The notes under the pieces: generated by a model
Database searches by the model: none
The model's input: the letters and a program-made list of their open reading frames with translations, nothing else
Told to the model about the DNA's origin: nothing
Source of the DNA: Dipylidium caninum
Lineage: Eukaryota; Platyhelminthes; Cestoda; Cyclophyllidea; Dipylidiidae
Reading direction: 5' to 3'
Assembly: GCA_017562135.1 (NCBI GenBank)
Contig: QEYB01000963.1
Coordinates: 1,027,201 to 1,091,200, forward strand
DNA length: 64,000 bases
Shown here: positions 1 through 13,047 of the stretch, piece after piece
Layout: every line of letters begins with the position of its first letter
Numbering within the stretch: position 1 is the first letter of the stretch
Translations under genes and position numbers: made by a program

Positions 1-2219
1 GTGCCGTCCCAGTGTCGCGGGGTTTATAGAAGCCAAGGCTGAATTCAACGAGTCTAAAGTGTGAAGATGTGCTTTAGGGTCGCCTTTTTTTTACAAAGAT
101 ATTGAGACCGCAGGAACAATGGAACAGGCTGGAATGTCCTCTAGTCCCTCTTTACACCTTTAAAGGTGTGCCGGAAGGACTGACGCAAGGAAGAAGAATC
201 CTGTTAGCAGGACACTCGATTAAAACGCGGTAGAAACCGTCCACACCCGGCCTAAAGTCGTCACATGGAGAAGAACATTTCCGGATCGTCTAATGACGAG
301 ATGATACGGACTCTAGAAGTGACAGGCTCTTCAGACCTTCTCAAGTGCCTTCAACACCCTCAAAACAGGACGACAATAATCGAGGCTGGAGTTAGGTAAG
401 GATAAAAAAAACCAAGGAGGCCGAAAGAGAGAGGGAGAGAGGTGAAGGAGCACGACGTACCTGTAGTCAAAAGGAGGAGAATGGTTGTACACGTCTTAAG
501 GCAGCGGAAATTGTGATTTTACCAACCAATACAATCGTCCAATTATGTCAGTAATTATCTCTCCCCGATAACGTCGATTCACGCCAAGGCGAGTGCGACA
601 ACGAGATGGTAGTGAGTGGAGGGTGGACGGGATGTGAGGGGCGGAGGGCTGAGGGGGGGGAGAGCTAGAATAGAACGAGGCGCGAGGAGCCAGGGCGTCG
701 GGGCTTGCCGTAATTGTACCGATGTGCAGCAATTAATACATTCGCCTGAAATTGCTTTCTCCATTCTCACACACAACCTTGTCAGTTAATGAGTTCGACC
801 ATGGTGAATGGCCCTTTCCTTTCCCTCCACCCCCGGAGTTGTATCTGAAGCGAGTGCAGGAGAGCGCGCGGTACACCCTCATTCAACGATCTCGCTGGTA
901 ATCATGCCTGTGTGTGGAGTATAATGGTGCTCGAAAACGGGTACGCGGATTCGTCAAACTGAAAACTAAGGGGAAACAGAGATGAGGAGAGAGCTGCAAT
1001 ATGGTCGGAATTGAGACATCATCTTTTCAAGTCATTTTTTCGAGAAAGTTGAAGCGAATGCGCGAAATAGCATGTCTTAGTAGTTCCGTTTCCTAATAAA
1101 GAGCATTTCTCCCAGGTAGAGGGGAAGTGTCGAAAACGGGGGAGTAAGGGATAAAGAAAGAACACCGTTGAGCGGAGGTATCTGAGGAGGTAATTGGGAA
1201 AGGGAAATTTTACCTGTTCTAACGTCCCCCACTTTGCCCAGGCGTGCAAACACTGCGGAAAGACGTATCAAATGATGTGCAGTGCGACCTTTGATGTGAC
1301 ATGCGTTCGTAGCTCATGTGGCTGTGCTTCAAGTAAGCGGATTTAGACGAGTTCAAATCCTACAAAGGGACCCTAAACCTCGGGTAATAAGGTTAATGAC
1401 ATATATGCTAAATGATGGCCGTGCCTTGGGTTCCTTTCGAAGAACATAAAATTTCAGTGGCTTCGAAGTGGACTCGCTTTTCGAGTAGGATGACACGTCA
1501 CTGACACTAACCACAACTCTGCCCACGGGTGAAGACTAACACTGACAGAGACCACAGCAAAACCATTTGACTGTAATTTAAGAAACTGACTCAGCCTTCT
1601 CGGAGAGACCATGGGATATGTCCAGCCGTGAGTTTTCGTCGGCTCGAGCAGGTGTTCACGAGTTATTTTACAAAAGTTATTTTACAAAAATACTATCTCA
1701 CCATTGTTACTCGCCATCTCGATCAACGGCTCCGTGAGAAGAAACATTAGCATTCTGCGAGTTTTCCCGACTATTGTTGTATATGTCCTAATGGATATCA
1801 CTCAATTCACTCACCCTCCGAACTCATTTCCATCGGCCCCCCGAGAAGGATAAATTACTACCAATAATGAGGCAAATCCCACCAACGACTACTGTCCACG
1901 ATGAAAATCGCCCTATCGCGAAGACAATCTCTTAACAGGGCTGCACCAATTCCATCAGAAGAGCTTCCCGGAGTAGAAGAATAGACAATTTCTCATATAA
2001 AATCTTGAACTACGCTTTTTTGATGTGATCATATCGAGCAACCAATTGAAAGGTGGACATGTCTGTTCAAACGCACATCTATTACTAAATAAACAAAAAG
2101 TGAGCACAAGTCGGGAAACAACTGTAGGAAATCAGGAGTCAGGTCTGGAAAAACCACAGAAGATTTAGTGATAGGATAGGAAAAAAGATGAGTCAGAGGG
2201 GGAGAAGAATAAGACGGTG
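1..2219. other. Intergenic region 3' of PIGO
   Basis: No supported coding exon was found. The reading frames here are short and none resembles a known protein. The stretch around 580-700 is purine/pyrimidine-skewed (G-rich runs, GA tracts at 425-445). A tRNA-like A box/B box pair lies at 1303-1370 and a short direct repeat (unit about 15 bp, ending in TTATTTTACAAA) at 1668-1692. The 3' UTR of PIGO must start here, but no clear AATAAA was seen on the minus strand. Confidence 0.5.
1303..1370 (+). repeat. tRNA-like sequence, possible SINE head
   Basis: TAGCTCATGTGG at 1310 resembles a tRNA A box (usual TAGCTCAGTNGG), and GTTCAAATCC at 1351 matches a B box. The spacing is about 41 nt, as in a tRNA. 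The acceptor and T stems do not pair, so this is not a functional tRNA. A degenerate tRNA-derived SINE head is the best guess; chance is the alternative. Confidence 0.25.
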
Positions 2220-5200
2220 TTAGCAGGCACCCGAAGTTGGGAATAGTTGACGACGCAGTGCCTCAACAGTGGCATGGAGACGGTGAACAACGAGGAAGTG
2301 AACAATAAAGACTGTGCAGGAGACAACACCGACGCAACAAAAGGAGAAGACGAGGCGTGGTGCAAAAATTTTCCACACCATCAGATGACGACGCAGAAGG
2401 AAAGCGCACAGCAAATGACCTATGAACTAGATGAGTAAAGTGAGGATTTTTTAATACAAGGTCAAACCCACGTTAACACTACTGTTTAGGTACAATTTAC
2501 TCACTAAACTGAAGTGTGCAATGAGATAGCGTCGAAAGAGACGAACAAAAGATGTCCGTAACTCTAGGGAGCACGTCTTGGAGCGGACGAGAGCCAGCAG
2601 GAGTTCAGAGGATTCTGCAGAACCCATGGAGAAACGGTGAAGAGGGACGAAGATAAGAAGGGGTAGAGCAACGGTGACGAGGATTTGCGCTGCGAAGGTG
2701 TGCCCCAACACCAGAGCACCAGATAGGAAGCTGGCGGTAGTTGCGGCCACCTGATCCCCTTCCAGCACTGCAAACGCCGCCTCCCAAGGTATAGAGGGGA
2801 AAGTGGGCTGATGACCCAGACAGTAGAAACCAAATTGACCCAGGAGGCAGGCGTAGATGGCCGTAGTCCAACTCGACCCGGCGTGCAATAGTGAGATCAC
2901 TTGCGCTGAACAATTACAGAACTACTTCAGTGGTTGTAGTAACATTGTTATCGAGAGGGGCTATAAGTTCTCCAGTAGGGATCGTTTAGTTTATTCTTCT
3001 CGTTACTGACAAATCGTTTATAGTCACATTGGAGATATACACGGAGGCTAGTTCTATGTCCTTTTGACCCGTCCACGGGAGGAGGGGTAATAAACGGACT
3101 ATTTCTTCAAACCTGTATCAAAAAGCGGCGCAAATTTCATGGAGTATGTCACATTCCCACCTACTATAGCTCTTGCCCGTTACTATAGCTCTTGCCCGTT
3201 ACTAATGACAATAAATAAACGGCATGTCGGAAAGTAAGGCAATATGATCGGAGAGGTGGCGAAATTTGAGCACTCCATCGGAGAGCACTCCTCTTCTCGT
3301 CCCCTTTTGAAGGACTTGGAACTGAGTGATTGATATGACAAACAGCAACGGCAGTCGCCTCTAACTCTTTAGCACTTTCCTTGGAAGAAACCTTGTAAAG
3401 TATAGTATCAAAGCCTAATGATTGCTTGACACGCTGAGGAATGGGATATTTAGACGACAACTCAGAAAATCTATGGATCACGTATCATATGGAGATGAGA
3501 TGAGCACAGGAAACTGCAAATTAGTGAGTGAAGGAGTCACTGCGTGACGGCTCAGTGCATTATATTACTTTTGAGAAAACGTAAAATGCCTGAGATGACA
3601 AGATAGTGTTTGTTAACGCTTTCGGTAGGTAAATAAAGGAAAATGAAATCACAACAAAAAATTGAAGTTTCACTATACTGAATAGATTGTGTCTCTTCCC
3701 CCTTTCTCCTCCTTCTCTTCCTCGTGCCTCAGGAAACGAATACTAATACCTCTGTGTCACCTTCCACCACAAAATGACATTATACCCCGGGAGAGGGTCG
3801 ATAATTAGACGCGGTTAAGTAAACGACGTCAAGCTCAAAATCAGCATGAAAGGAGGGGAAGTGACATTCTAACTTACTCGAAGGATTATGAGTGATAGGG
3901 GTTGCCGGTTTATGGCTGAGTGAAGGGAATCGGGGATGGTGGAGGAGGTGGAGAGGTGGAAGTAAGAGACAGACGAGGATGGCCAAACAAGGCCACACGT
4001 AGATATCGCCGAGTAGGACAAAGAGAACGAGAAGTGGTGACATCACTAGCACAGCGAGAAGCCATGCAGTATAGACCGTGGACAGGCCAGAAAGACGGAT
4101 ATGGCTTCCACATTTTTTCTCCTCTTCCTCCTACCCCATCTCTGGCTGTTTGAAATGGCATCGTTGTTGGCATCACCGATGTCAAGAGAAGGGGACGGCG
4201 AACGAGAACGAGGAAGAGAGAACCGCTAAGCAAAAACAGCACCCGGGCAAGATTTATCCGCAGAGTTGGACTGAAATTGTGAAAATATGACGATTTCATT
4301 TTTTGCTTTGAATTATTCATGAGGGAATATTTATCGTAGGGGACCCACGCCCCAGAACAGCATATAACACCCAGGGTAGCATCGTGAAATCAGACATATT
4401 CCCAACGTTTCGGTTATCTCACTAGGATCTCAAACTGCATAGAGACCTATGAGTAAATGACTCTCAGAACAACATATAAAATATCCTAAAAACCGATTTA
4501 GAGGTGGAAAGATAAAAGACACTCAGTAGACTACCCAAAGTCTGCAATGAACAGTTTTCTCGGCAGTGCATAATTTCAGGTCGTAAAGGCGAAAGAGATA
4601 ATAGGAAGCAAATGGCGGTTTATCTCATATTAAGACTAGTTTGAAATACTGTCGATGTACATTTTTATACAGCAGATTAGAAGGCGTCCTAAAATCCACA
4701 AAAGGATTTTCGTCTCCAGCTCTACCCCTATCATCCTCCCAAACTGCGTGGATAATGTAGTTTGTGGAAAATTAAGCTTTAAAATTGTACCAAACTCTTA
4801 CAGAAATGTAATTTGCATAGCAGAAGGAATCGCATAATGGTGGAGTCGCCACCGCTATGTTCAAAGGCGATGAGAGCGTCGAGAAGCCATAGGAAAGATA
4901 ATCCTAGGACACCGAGAGATGGAACAGCAGATAGGAGAGCACCAAACACCCCGCCCATATGAAGATTTCCCCAAGCAGCCAAGAGATTTCGATGATAGAA
5001 GAGGGCGGTGCAAAGACCTGCAACGGCCACAAGAAGACGAGGGCCCGCGAGACGCCGCAGTCTTTCCCCCGACAGCGCTGAAAATCGGGTTAGAAACCAA
5101 GCGGCTGTGGAGCCGGTGTTAACACCATTGTCGGTGGTGCCCAGAGTAACACATACAGAGTTGAGTGGAGACTCCTCTCGGCAAACTTCAATGTATCGGC

Positions 5201-8200
5201 CGGCCCACAGGAGGGTGATGCAAAGGAGGATGGATGCGTTAATGCCTAATCGCTGCCTGGAAGCGCCCAACTTGGCATAAATAGAAAAAACAAAAGTGTA
5301 TGAAAAGCAGGGTCCGACATTTCTTAAAGGCAATTTTAACCAAAGTGGCAGCAGCACAATTGTTTTCGACTTCGATTAGGTTAACCCGTTCATTATTATT
5401 ATTGATATTATTAGATTTCTGGAATGAAGTGTTGGGAAAGCTATCGACTGAAGCACACATTCAGCATATCTTCAAAATGGGACAGTGAACTTTATCGAAA
5501 TAAATAGAGATACCGACTGTAACGGAGACAATGCAATCAGACTGCATGTTTGATCGGGTTCCAGCTACCTTTAGTACGGACGCAGTAGGAGAATGCTTAG
5601 GAACGGATGAGTACGGTGACACTAAATCCATGGAAAAAACATACCACTTACTGTAAAGATGGTGGTGACCAAAAGCATTGTCTGAAGGAGGAAACTCAAA
5701 ACCTTGGCCTCCTGAATGACAAAACTGTTGGAACAAGAGGTTAGAACGGAAAGCGCGAGTATACAGCTAGAAATCGCGGTCCCAAAACTAGACGAATGAC
5801 TGATCCTCCGAAGACACAAGGCGCTCAGCCGATAGGAAGTCAGTATCAATGGGATGAAGGCAATAGAGGTAAATTTCGAAAGGGCAAGGATAACAGCGGC
5901 GACGGTAGCAAGGCTACAGGTAAATCCAGAGTCAGTCAAGTCATTATCCAGGAGCAGAAAAGCGAGAAGGGAGTTAGTCGTAAGAAAAAAGCCGAGAGCT
6001 ATAAGCTTCACATCCATACGAGTCCAATGGGTGCGAAAGGTATCCCGCAAGGTTTGCATCACAGCAACACACGCTTCCATTGAGGACGAGGAACATGGGT
6101 GAGTGGCATTTTGTACTAGTCGTTGCTCCATGTCATTTGGAATGGATATGAGACCAAATCGGTGGTTGTACTCTTTGGCGTAGGCGAACATCTAAGGAGA
6201 CCACGGAATAATAACGTGAAAAACATCATTACGATTCATTCATTGAACATCCAGAGTAAATAAACACTGCGTCAGCTAGCAAATCCTATTGTTAATTCAA
6301 CACCTCTGTATTTCTTGATGCTAAGTTCTCGAGTCGTTAATGGCCAAGGAATATTCGAAAATGATGATTCGGCATAAATGTTAATTGATACACAATTTTG
6401 GCACGTTGAGTTGATGAGTGGGACTTCTACGAATTTATTGCAAGTCGATAAAAGGGCACTATTTGGTTACAACCATCAATTGCATAGGTTGAAGTGCTTG
6501 CCAACACGCCTTCCTCACCTTACCGTTGCCACCATTTCTGCTTTGCATGTTGGCATAATCTGTCCCAGGCTATAAAGTGGATGCGAACATGCAGTCGGGC
6601 GAAAGAATTGGGAAAAAAAGCATTTGAGCAAAGTAGCATGGAAAACCGGCAGTAAGCGGTCGAGGTGACAAAAATTAGTTTCGTAGAAGCCATAAAAATA
6701 AAACAACTTACCAACCTGCTTAAAATTTTCGTTTACTGCACCAAGAAGATCCGAATTAAGTAACTGACTAATAACGATCCCCAGATTTGAGAAAGGAATT
6801 GGAATTCCTGTGAGAACGGCCAAGGTGGGCACGAGATTGATTTGTTCAATAGCTGGTATAGCCACGGCTTCAAAAGAAATGGCGCCGCTGGTTTTTTCAG
6901 CAGAGGCGGTGGTGGGGTGAACGCAAGAATCCACTGGGGGTGTAGGCGAAGAGAGCCGCGTCGACTTCAGCATCGCTGTCGCCACCGTGATCGCCCGTAG
7001 CGGTCATACCGTGATCACCGAAAGCAATGACCAGGTCCGAGGGGCGTAACTGTGGTATCAGACGCCTATTATGAATTGTCAAATGTCAGTTCAAGTAAGA
7101 AGTTTTCTTCCATCCTGCCTCAACACATGCACATCATGTCCAAGTATGCAAGACAATAGCTTTGATTTGCCGAAGGATTCCCAGTCAGTTAATTTGAAGA
7201 ATACTTAATAAAACAATAGTGCAGAATAATAACACTAACCAATTAATCTTACTATCATTGACCAATGAATTTCTATTCCAAGTAAATTATATCCTATTTT
7301 GGAGCAGAGCCCCATGCCCCAGTAAATGATTATGGTTGAGTTTTGCGATTTAAAAATGGATTAAGGGACACCTCCCATGTTTACTTATGGCTTTGTCTAA
7401 AGACCAACAGCCTAGGAAACGCGATGTTGACAGTCCGGAAATGCGACTTATATAGGCAGGGAGATTAATCCGAGTAGTTTTTAATAAATCTAAATAGCAG
7501 CGCAGGACTTTTATAAATTTTTCAATCGCCGCGACGCTGAGATTAAAGAATAGTGAAAACCAAAAGTGTAAGTAGAAAGAATCTCAAAGCTGTACCATGG
7601 CACAAAGTTTACTGTCCAAACTATTCACAGAGGCACACCATCATCGAAAGAAGGAACAGACATCAAGGAAGGATTTATCGACGGCATTGACATAAAAGAC
7701 GGGCCTTGTATCGAGTTACTACCTCACTAGAGTTTCGTCAAGTAAACTGAATCAATATAAGTAACTCGAGTTAAGGAATTCAAAAAACCGAGAAACAAAT
7801 TAGACAGGTAGTAGATGAATGTGAGATTATGTTAGTAAAACATAAGTAGCCCAGAGTCAGTTTGAATTGGTTTACCATAATGAATACACAAACATACCCC
7901 AAAAAGTCATCCAGTTCAAGGAGTTTGCGATCCATCTCCGGATGCAACCGGCCGAAGGTGTGGCCACAGTGGTCGATACCAAGCATATGGCCGATGAGTA
8001 TATCGCACTTGTTGTGCCCGATTTCTCGCAGGATATATTCCTTAACAGCAGTGTCTACTGTATCCAAGTCTTTTATGTTGAAGGCAGGGAAGGGGTAGCT
8101 CTCAATGAACCTGTGAAGGTTGCATGTAAACCAAGATAAATGTTAAGTTAACCGCCATGAAAAAAAAAGATTAAAAACCACAATGTTACGAAAGGGTAGA

Positions 8201-9063
8201 GTAATGTCTGTTACTATTAAAGGCGTGATTACCGCCTACACAGATTAGAAGATTCGATAGTCGTACGCTTAAAACATTTTAAAAAGTTTCCGAGACTACT
8301 GGAAACCAGTTTGTCTTCTTACTGACAGGCAATTGTCCCACACAAACAAAGAGGTATACCTAGGCATAAATCGAAGAAAACAGAAATTTACAAGATTACA
8401 CCAAACGAAGTTACTAATATTCAAATTAGAAAAGAAGATATGATAATAACTTGAAATTAGAATAAAAACTAACTCGAGTATCCGGATGCAAAAATTAAAC
8501 CTCTTAAATAAATAAGGAATAAAGTGGAAATCTCTCATTTTATCCAGAACCATGAATAACAGCTAAATCATTTACCCATTAGGAACTAATTCCGTCCAAA
8601 CTTCATCGCCGACAAAACACAATTTCTTCGAGGCTCTATTCCATTGTCTAATCAAGTTATCTTCATGCAGCTCACTACCACCAAAATTACTGCCTGCATC
8701 AATAAATGTGGGCATACTGCCAGTAAGGAGGGCTTTAACTCGTTGCATTGTGGTAGTTGGAGGATCAGCAATAAAATGAGTGAGGAAAAAGTTTTTGGAA
8801 TAATTTTTATGGGAAATCAGAAATCTGAAATAAGGCATTCGTGTACTGTTGTCAAGAGGAGGAAGAAAGCCAGTAAAAAGTCCATCAACTAAAAGTAAAA
8901 CCACCCGCTGGAACTCTGATATGTTGTGACCAGATATGTCGGTGGTGTTGGTTAATTCTGAACGCGTAAGAAGAAATCCACGCGAGTAAATAAGGACGCC
9001 AAAAATAGCGGAGAAGATCCCAAGAAAAGTACCGATGCGTTGAGTTTTACTAGTTGAAGACAT
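2220..9063 (-). CDS. PIGO: GPI ethanolamine phosphate transferase 3 (PIG-O)
   Basis: PIG-O transfers ethanolamine phosphate to the third mannose of the GPI anchor in the ER membrane, the group that later links the anchor to protein. Exons traced 5' to 3': 8576-9063, 7898-8110, 6935-7065, 6716-6867, 5652-6191, 4791-5252, 3878-4130, 2505-2905 and 2220-2426. Together they read in frame for about 948 codons (the human protein is about 1,090). Exon 1 has an N-terminal membrane anchor (about residues 10-30), then the alkaline-phosphatase-like catalytic fold: RVVLLLVDGL, ADPPTTTMQR, FIDAGSNF. Exon 2 carries the metal-site motif GIDHCGHTFG, and exon 3 GDHGMTATGDHGGDS. The later exons are strings of hydrophobic membrane segments ending in GHQPTFPSIPW and RRHLMVWKIFAP, both typical of the PIG-O C-terminus. 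The start is the first Met of exon 1. The 6867/6935 and 4130/4791 joins are less sure. Divergent from RNF2 upstream. Confidence 0.93.
3162..3199. repeat. 19-bp tandem duplication in a PIGO intron
   Basis: The unit TACTATAGCTCTTGCCCGT occurs twice head to tail (3162-3180 and 3181-3199) inside the roughly 970-bp intron between the two exons before the last. No coding effect is expected. The rest of this intron (2906-3877), including a 105-codon open frame at 3164-3481, is not needed by the PIG-O alignment. Confidence 0.9.
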
Positions 9064-10475
9064 CCTATAATGAACAAATCCACAAACATATCGCGCATTG
9101 AGTCCCTCAATTTATGATATAACCCAGGAAACCATAACGGAAGCAAAAAAACTTTAAAGAGAAAAAAAACAATAAAAGTCGAAAATGACAAGGCGTTAGT
9201 CGTTTGCTTAATGACGAACGGAGTTCTAAGGCCATATATTAAAGAAACCTGAGAAATAAGGTTCAGTTAGATAAAATTATCATATGCGAGCGTAATGATG
9301 GAGTGAATACATCTCGGTAAATATTTAGGAAGAAATCAATTTGAAGGAGGTGCAGCGCGAAATAGGGGAGGGAAGGATTACCTCCACATTCGATTACACT
9401 CCCAGAATATAGGACATTTGTGATGTACAATGTGGTAGACAAACTTGCGTTCTGTCGGTCTTATAAAAACAGAATAGCTCTGTTGATAAAAACTGACGTC
9501 GCTCCCGAATACACATCAAACACAAACATGACAAACGCGGCAATAAAAAGATTTAGAAAAACCGTAGGTCGGTCGAGAACTACTACCTAAAGACAATGCT
9601 TATTGCACTGTCCACAGGATGTCCTAGTCTTAAGGAAAACTTTATGAAGCACGCTAGAGTTTTCGATTTGTGGGGGAGCAGCTATAATCTAATGTCAACA
9701 ACCTCAATACATATTAATTGCCACTCACTTTCGGCAACACCACAATTACATGCATCCATATTATGAGTGCAAGAAATCTTTGGGATCATTAACAACTGGA
9801 TTTTGCTACGTTACCTTTACGCGTACTAACTGTTCCGCTTCAGATCTCGAGACAGTGAGGATAAATTACCCATTGCTTTGCTTTGTCTTTTGAAATCATA
9901 ACTTTTTTCCCGTATACCGCAATAGCAAGTTTTTATAAAAATCCTTTGCGTGCATATTTTAAATTTTGCGATAAACCCGTGCCTCATTTGTAACCCGAGA
10001 CCTATTGTTATTCGGAAGGCGTCGCCGCTGTGACGCCTCCGGGACGCGGTAAATTTGGGCATTGGTTTGATTCTATCTGTCCACACCGGTGAGATAATAA
10101 TTCGTTTTTCTCACTGCGATTTTATCCTCGCGTGCTAACCCTAGTGATTGGCAATTCACTCGGAGGTGATGGGAGTTATCTGTGAAATATAAAGTTACTT
10201 TCATTTTATCAAGAATCTTGGGCTATTTGCTGCTGGCTTCTATGTTAAGACTTATTATTCCCAGTTAACCACCTAAATACAGCAAAGTTGGAACTCGATG
10301 CCGCAATATTGTGGCTACGTACCACAAGGCACCTTTTGTACGTTCGCGTGATGACTTTCCTGACCCACACCTAGCAATTAGACCTTTAGTGCTTACGCGC
10401 ATTCTACTCGCGAGTCAGTCCCATTACATTATTCCTTTTGTACATGTAGCCACATATCTCCAGATTCGTTCTGGT
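9064..10475. promoter_or_regulatory. Head-to-head intergenic region PIGO / RNF2
   Basis: This 1.4-kb space separates the divergent PIGO and RNF2 start codons, so it should hold both promoters. Visible elements are a TGACGTCG CRE-like site near 9493, a GC-rich patch at about 10018-10050, and an ATTGG (reverse CCAAT) near 10147. CTCCAG at about 10456-10461, just before the RNF2 start codon, could be a splice acceptor (cis or spliced-leader). The 86-codon minus-strand frame at 9826-10086 has no recognisable content. Confidence 0.45.
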
Positions 10476-12229
10476 ATGGCCATGGAGAACGCTCCAATGA
10501 AAAACTGGGAACTAACTTTGTACGAAATGCAGCGCAAGCCTCAAGACCCCATTACAGATGGTACAAAAATAGCTGTCAGTCCCCGTAGCCTTCAATCCGA
10601 ACTTATGTGTCCAATTTGTCTTGATATCCTCAAAGTTACGATGACCACCAAAGAATGCCTTCATCGCTTCTGTTCAGATTGTATTGTCACTGCTTTAAGA
10701 AACGGCAATAAAGAATGTCCAACATGTCGAAAGAAGTTGGTTTCCAAGCGCTCTCTTCGTCGCGACCCCAATTTCGATGCTCTCATTGCAAAAATTTATC
10801 CTGATCGGGAAGTATGTCTTGTTATTCCCCAGCTTTCCTTTTTGCTGTTATTTAGGAATACGAAGCGCACCAGAATAGAGTGCTCGCCAAGTTAAATAAG
10901 CAACAATTTAACGGTAAAGTATCCACTGGCGAAGGGGGACAATCGCTCCATGGTTCTAACGATATCGAATCAGTGCGGTATCGAAATAGGCGGTCTGTCG
11001 GTAACAACGGGTTTGCTACAACTGAGTCCGTTGTCAGCGAAGATGATGCTGCTTCGATTGTGAGTTGTTACCCCAATCATTTTGGATGTTTATATTTGTG
11101 ATTTATACTCCGTTTTGGTTTTCCTAATCTTAAATGCATTTAGATAGCAAAAATTCACATGGCGAGTATCCACTTTGCCAGTTTGATCTTTTCATTCAAC
11201 TACTATGATTTCAAGCGAGTTGTGGAATGTTTCTTTTTGTCCTGTCACGACTCCCCTATCGTCGTCAATATTCGTTCATGTTTCCAGATTTTGCGGCCTT
11301 GAAGTTTCCCACTCCTTTATAGTAGGTTTTTGCTAACTGAATAAATTCTTGTCCTATTATCTTAGTTGGGCAATTCACGTAGTTCTACTGACACCATTGT
11401 CTTTAGACGGGTAGTTTGAATCAACGAGCTTCCCGAGTTAATTCAGATGCAGAAAGCGGAACAATGGAAACCATTTCAGTAGGCGGCTCTAGCTCCGTCG
11501 ATTTTGGACAGCCTCATCAGCAGTTTCAGAACCAGCGATTACGTACCTCCAGCAATAATACAATTCCTCTTTCTACCAATGTCACCACCGTAGTGCCTGA
11601 AGTCGAGTTGATGCTTCGTCCTCTCCCGTTGGAACATTGGAAAGGGGTTGTTTCTCTCTCCGTCACTGCCTCCCTTGATGGGAGCGGGATGGAATCCCAT
11701 GGCAACCAGAGTAAATCGGACGATAGAGAACACCACACTGCAGCCTTTAGCCCTCGTTGCACCATTGCAGACATGAGTTCCGAGGAATCTCAATTGGCTC
11801 CTGCTGTAAAGTACATCAAGGTGCCATCGAATGCTACAGGTTGGCCGGAATTGGAATTATTCTGTGCTATTTTGCTCGAAAGTTGGTAGGGTATTCTTTT
11901 TTTAGTCGATCACCTGGGGAGGTTCTTGTCCATCCGTTTTAATCTCCAAAGAGTACACAAGGATGTTATGGGTAAGTCCGTAATTATAACCCATTACTAT
12001 CTTTGACCTTTTCGGTTAGCTTTATATTCAAAGAGCCAGTCTTTTCTACCTCTTACCTTTTCTATTTTTAGAAAATGATCCGCACTATAGTCTTTTTTAC
12101 TTCAACGATGCTTCTGGTGATTATGTTCACCTTCAGCCAAGTATAACGATAGATGAAATCAGTCGAAATTATTGGAGTGGGGTTAACAGTCTGAGCCTTT
12201 ATTACGTTCGGGAACAGCTGCAGCACTAA
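10476..12229 (+). CDS. RNF2: E3 ubiquitin ligase RING1/RNF2 (Polycomb PRC1)
   Basis: This is the catalytic subunit of Polycomb repressive complex 1, which monoubiquitinates histone H2A in the nucleus. Exons: 10476-10811, 10856-11059, 11407-11839, 11906-11971 and 12072-12229, all with GT-AG borders and consistent phase, giving 398 aa. Residues about 5-20 contain [20 protein letters not shown], the conserved N-terminal arm. The C3HC4 RING follows ([26 protein letters not shown]), then [18 protein letters not shown]. The middle (residues about 130-310) is Ser/Gly-rich and poorly conserved. The C-terminal RAWUL domain is split over the last three exons: [10 protein letters not shown], then [15 protein letters not shown], then [18 protein letters not shown] and [12 protein letters not shown]. 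The Met at 10476 was chosen because homology begins just after it; an in-frame Met at 10311 would add 55 unrelated residues. The first intron is 44 nt. RING1 versus RNF2 cannot be distinguished, as invertebrates usually have one gene. Confidence 0.93.
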
Positions 12230-13047
12230 TTACAGTGATTATGCGTATACGTTCTCTATTACAATCGCTACCCTCAGACCCCGGATTTCGAACTAGTCCT
12301 CTCCCCATCGTTTTCCTGGTTGTACATAATCGCTCTACTCTGTTCTTCCCCATGCATTGTTTAAACCTGTTTTTATCTCTGCTTTGGGTTCTTCCCTTTC
12401 GGCTTGCCGGTATGGTTTATCCATCAGTCATCTTCGGTGCTTCTTACCTAAGTGATCTGTCACAATCACATTTATGACTGTCCACTGGCATTCATTCGAC
12501 CGCTTCAGTTTTGGGGATGGCTACTCTGTGGTGGGGATTCGGTGCCACTATAGTTTGCTGCTATGCTTGGAATTAGGCAACTGATATATTGACAACTGCC
12601 CCGCCTCACTAGTTCTCTGATGCCAATTAAGTGGGCCAATGTCCGCACACCGCCTAGAGGCTTTGTTTTATCTCGAGATAGAGCTACCGAAATCTGGACC
12701 GGCATCTCCGTGATTTCATCTTCACTTACGACCGCCTAGATATGACGCCCAGCGCTGATGCCATTACCTCGAGTGTGCTCAAGGTGCGTTGAGCCGTCGA
12801 TAACTCGTTCCCTTTCTCTTGCGATGTAGGTAAGAGAGACAAGATGCAACATCCAGCTTCAAGAATAAGGGAGGTAGAGAACCACTTCAGGGTTTTACTC
12901 TACATAGGCTCTTAGGCAATCTAGCAGACACAAAACAACTACATCGTAGTGTTTATTTACTGCCATTGTTGCACCCAAGAAAAATCTGAACGAAGTGTGT
13001 TCATCAACGGAGTAAAAAAATAGAGGTTAGTGGACTAGATGAGATAT
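12230..13047. other. Intergenic region 3' of RNF2
   Basis: This is the presumed RNF2 3' UTR followed by non-coding DNA. Open frames on both strands (for example 12235-12477) show no domain or conserved motif. No polyadenylation AATAAA lies close to the RNF2 stop. Confidence 0.5.

Noticed and set aside
1303..1375. Functional tRNA gene
   Set aside because: A and B boxes are present, but acceptor, anticodon and T stems do not pair.
3910..4320. 136-codon minus-strand frame beginning with Lys/Asn-rich sequence
   Set aside because: It overlaps the real PIGO exon 3878-4130 in a different frame; the membrane-segment frame matches PIG-O and this one does not.
11840..11942. Apparent frameshift in the RNF2 RAWUL domain, with an open frame containing LCYFARKLV
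   Set aside because: The stretch 11840-11905 is a 66-nt GT-AG intron. Splicing it out gives [16 protein letters not shown] in frame, matching the family exactly, so no indel is needed.
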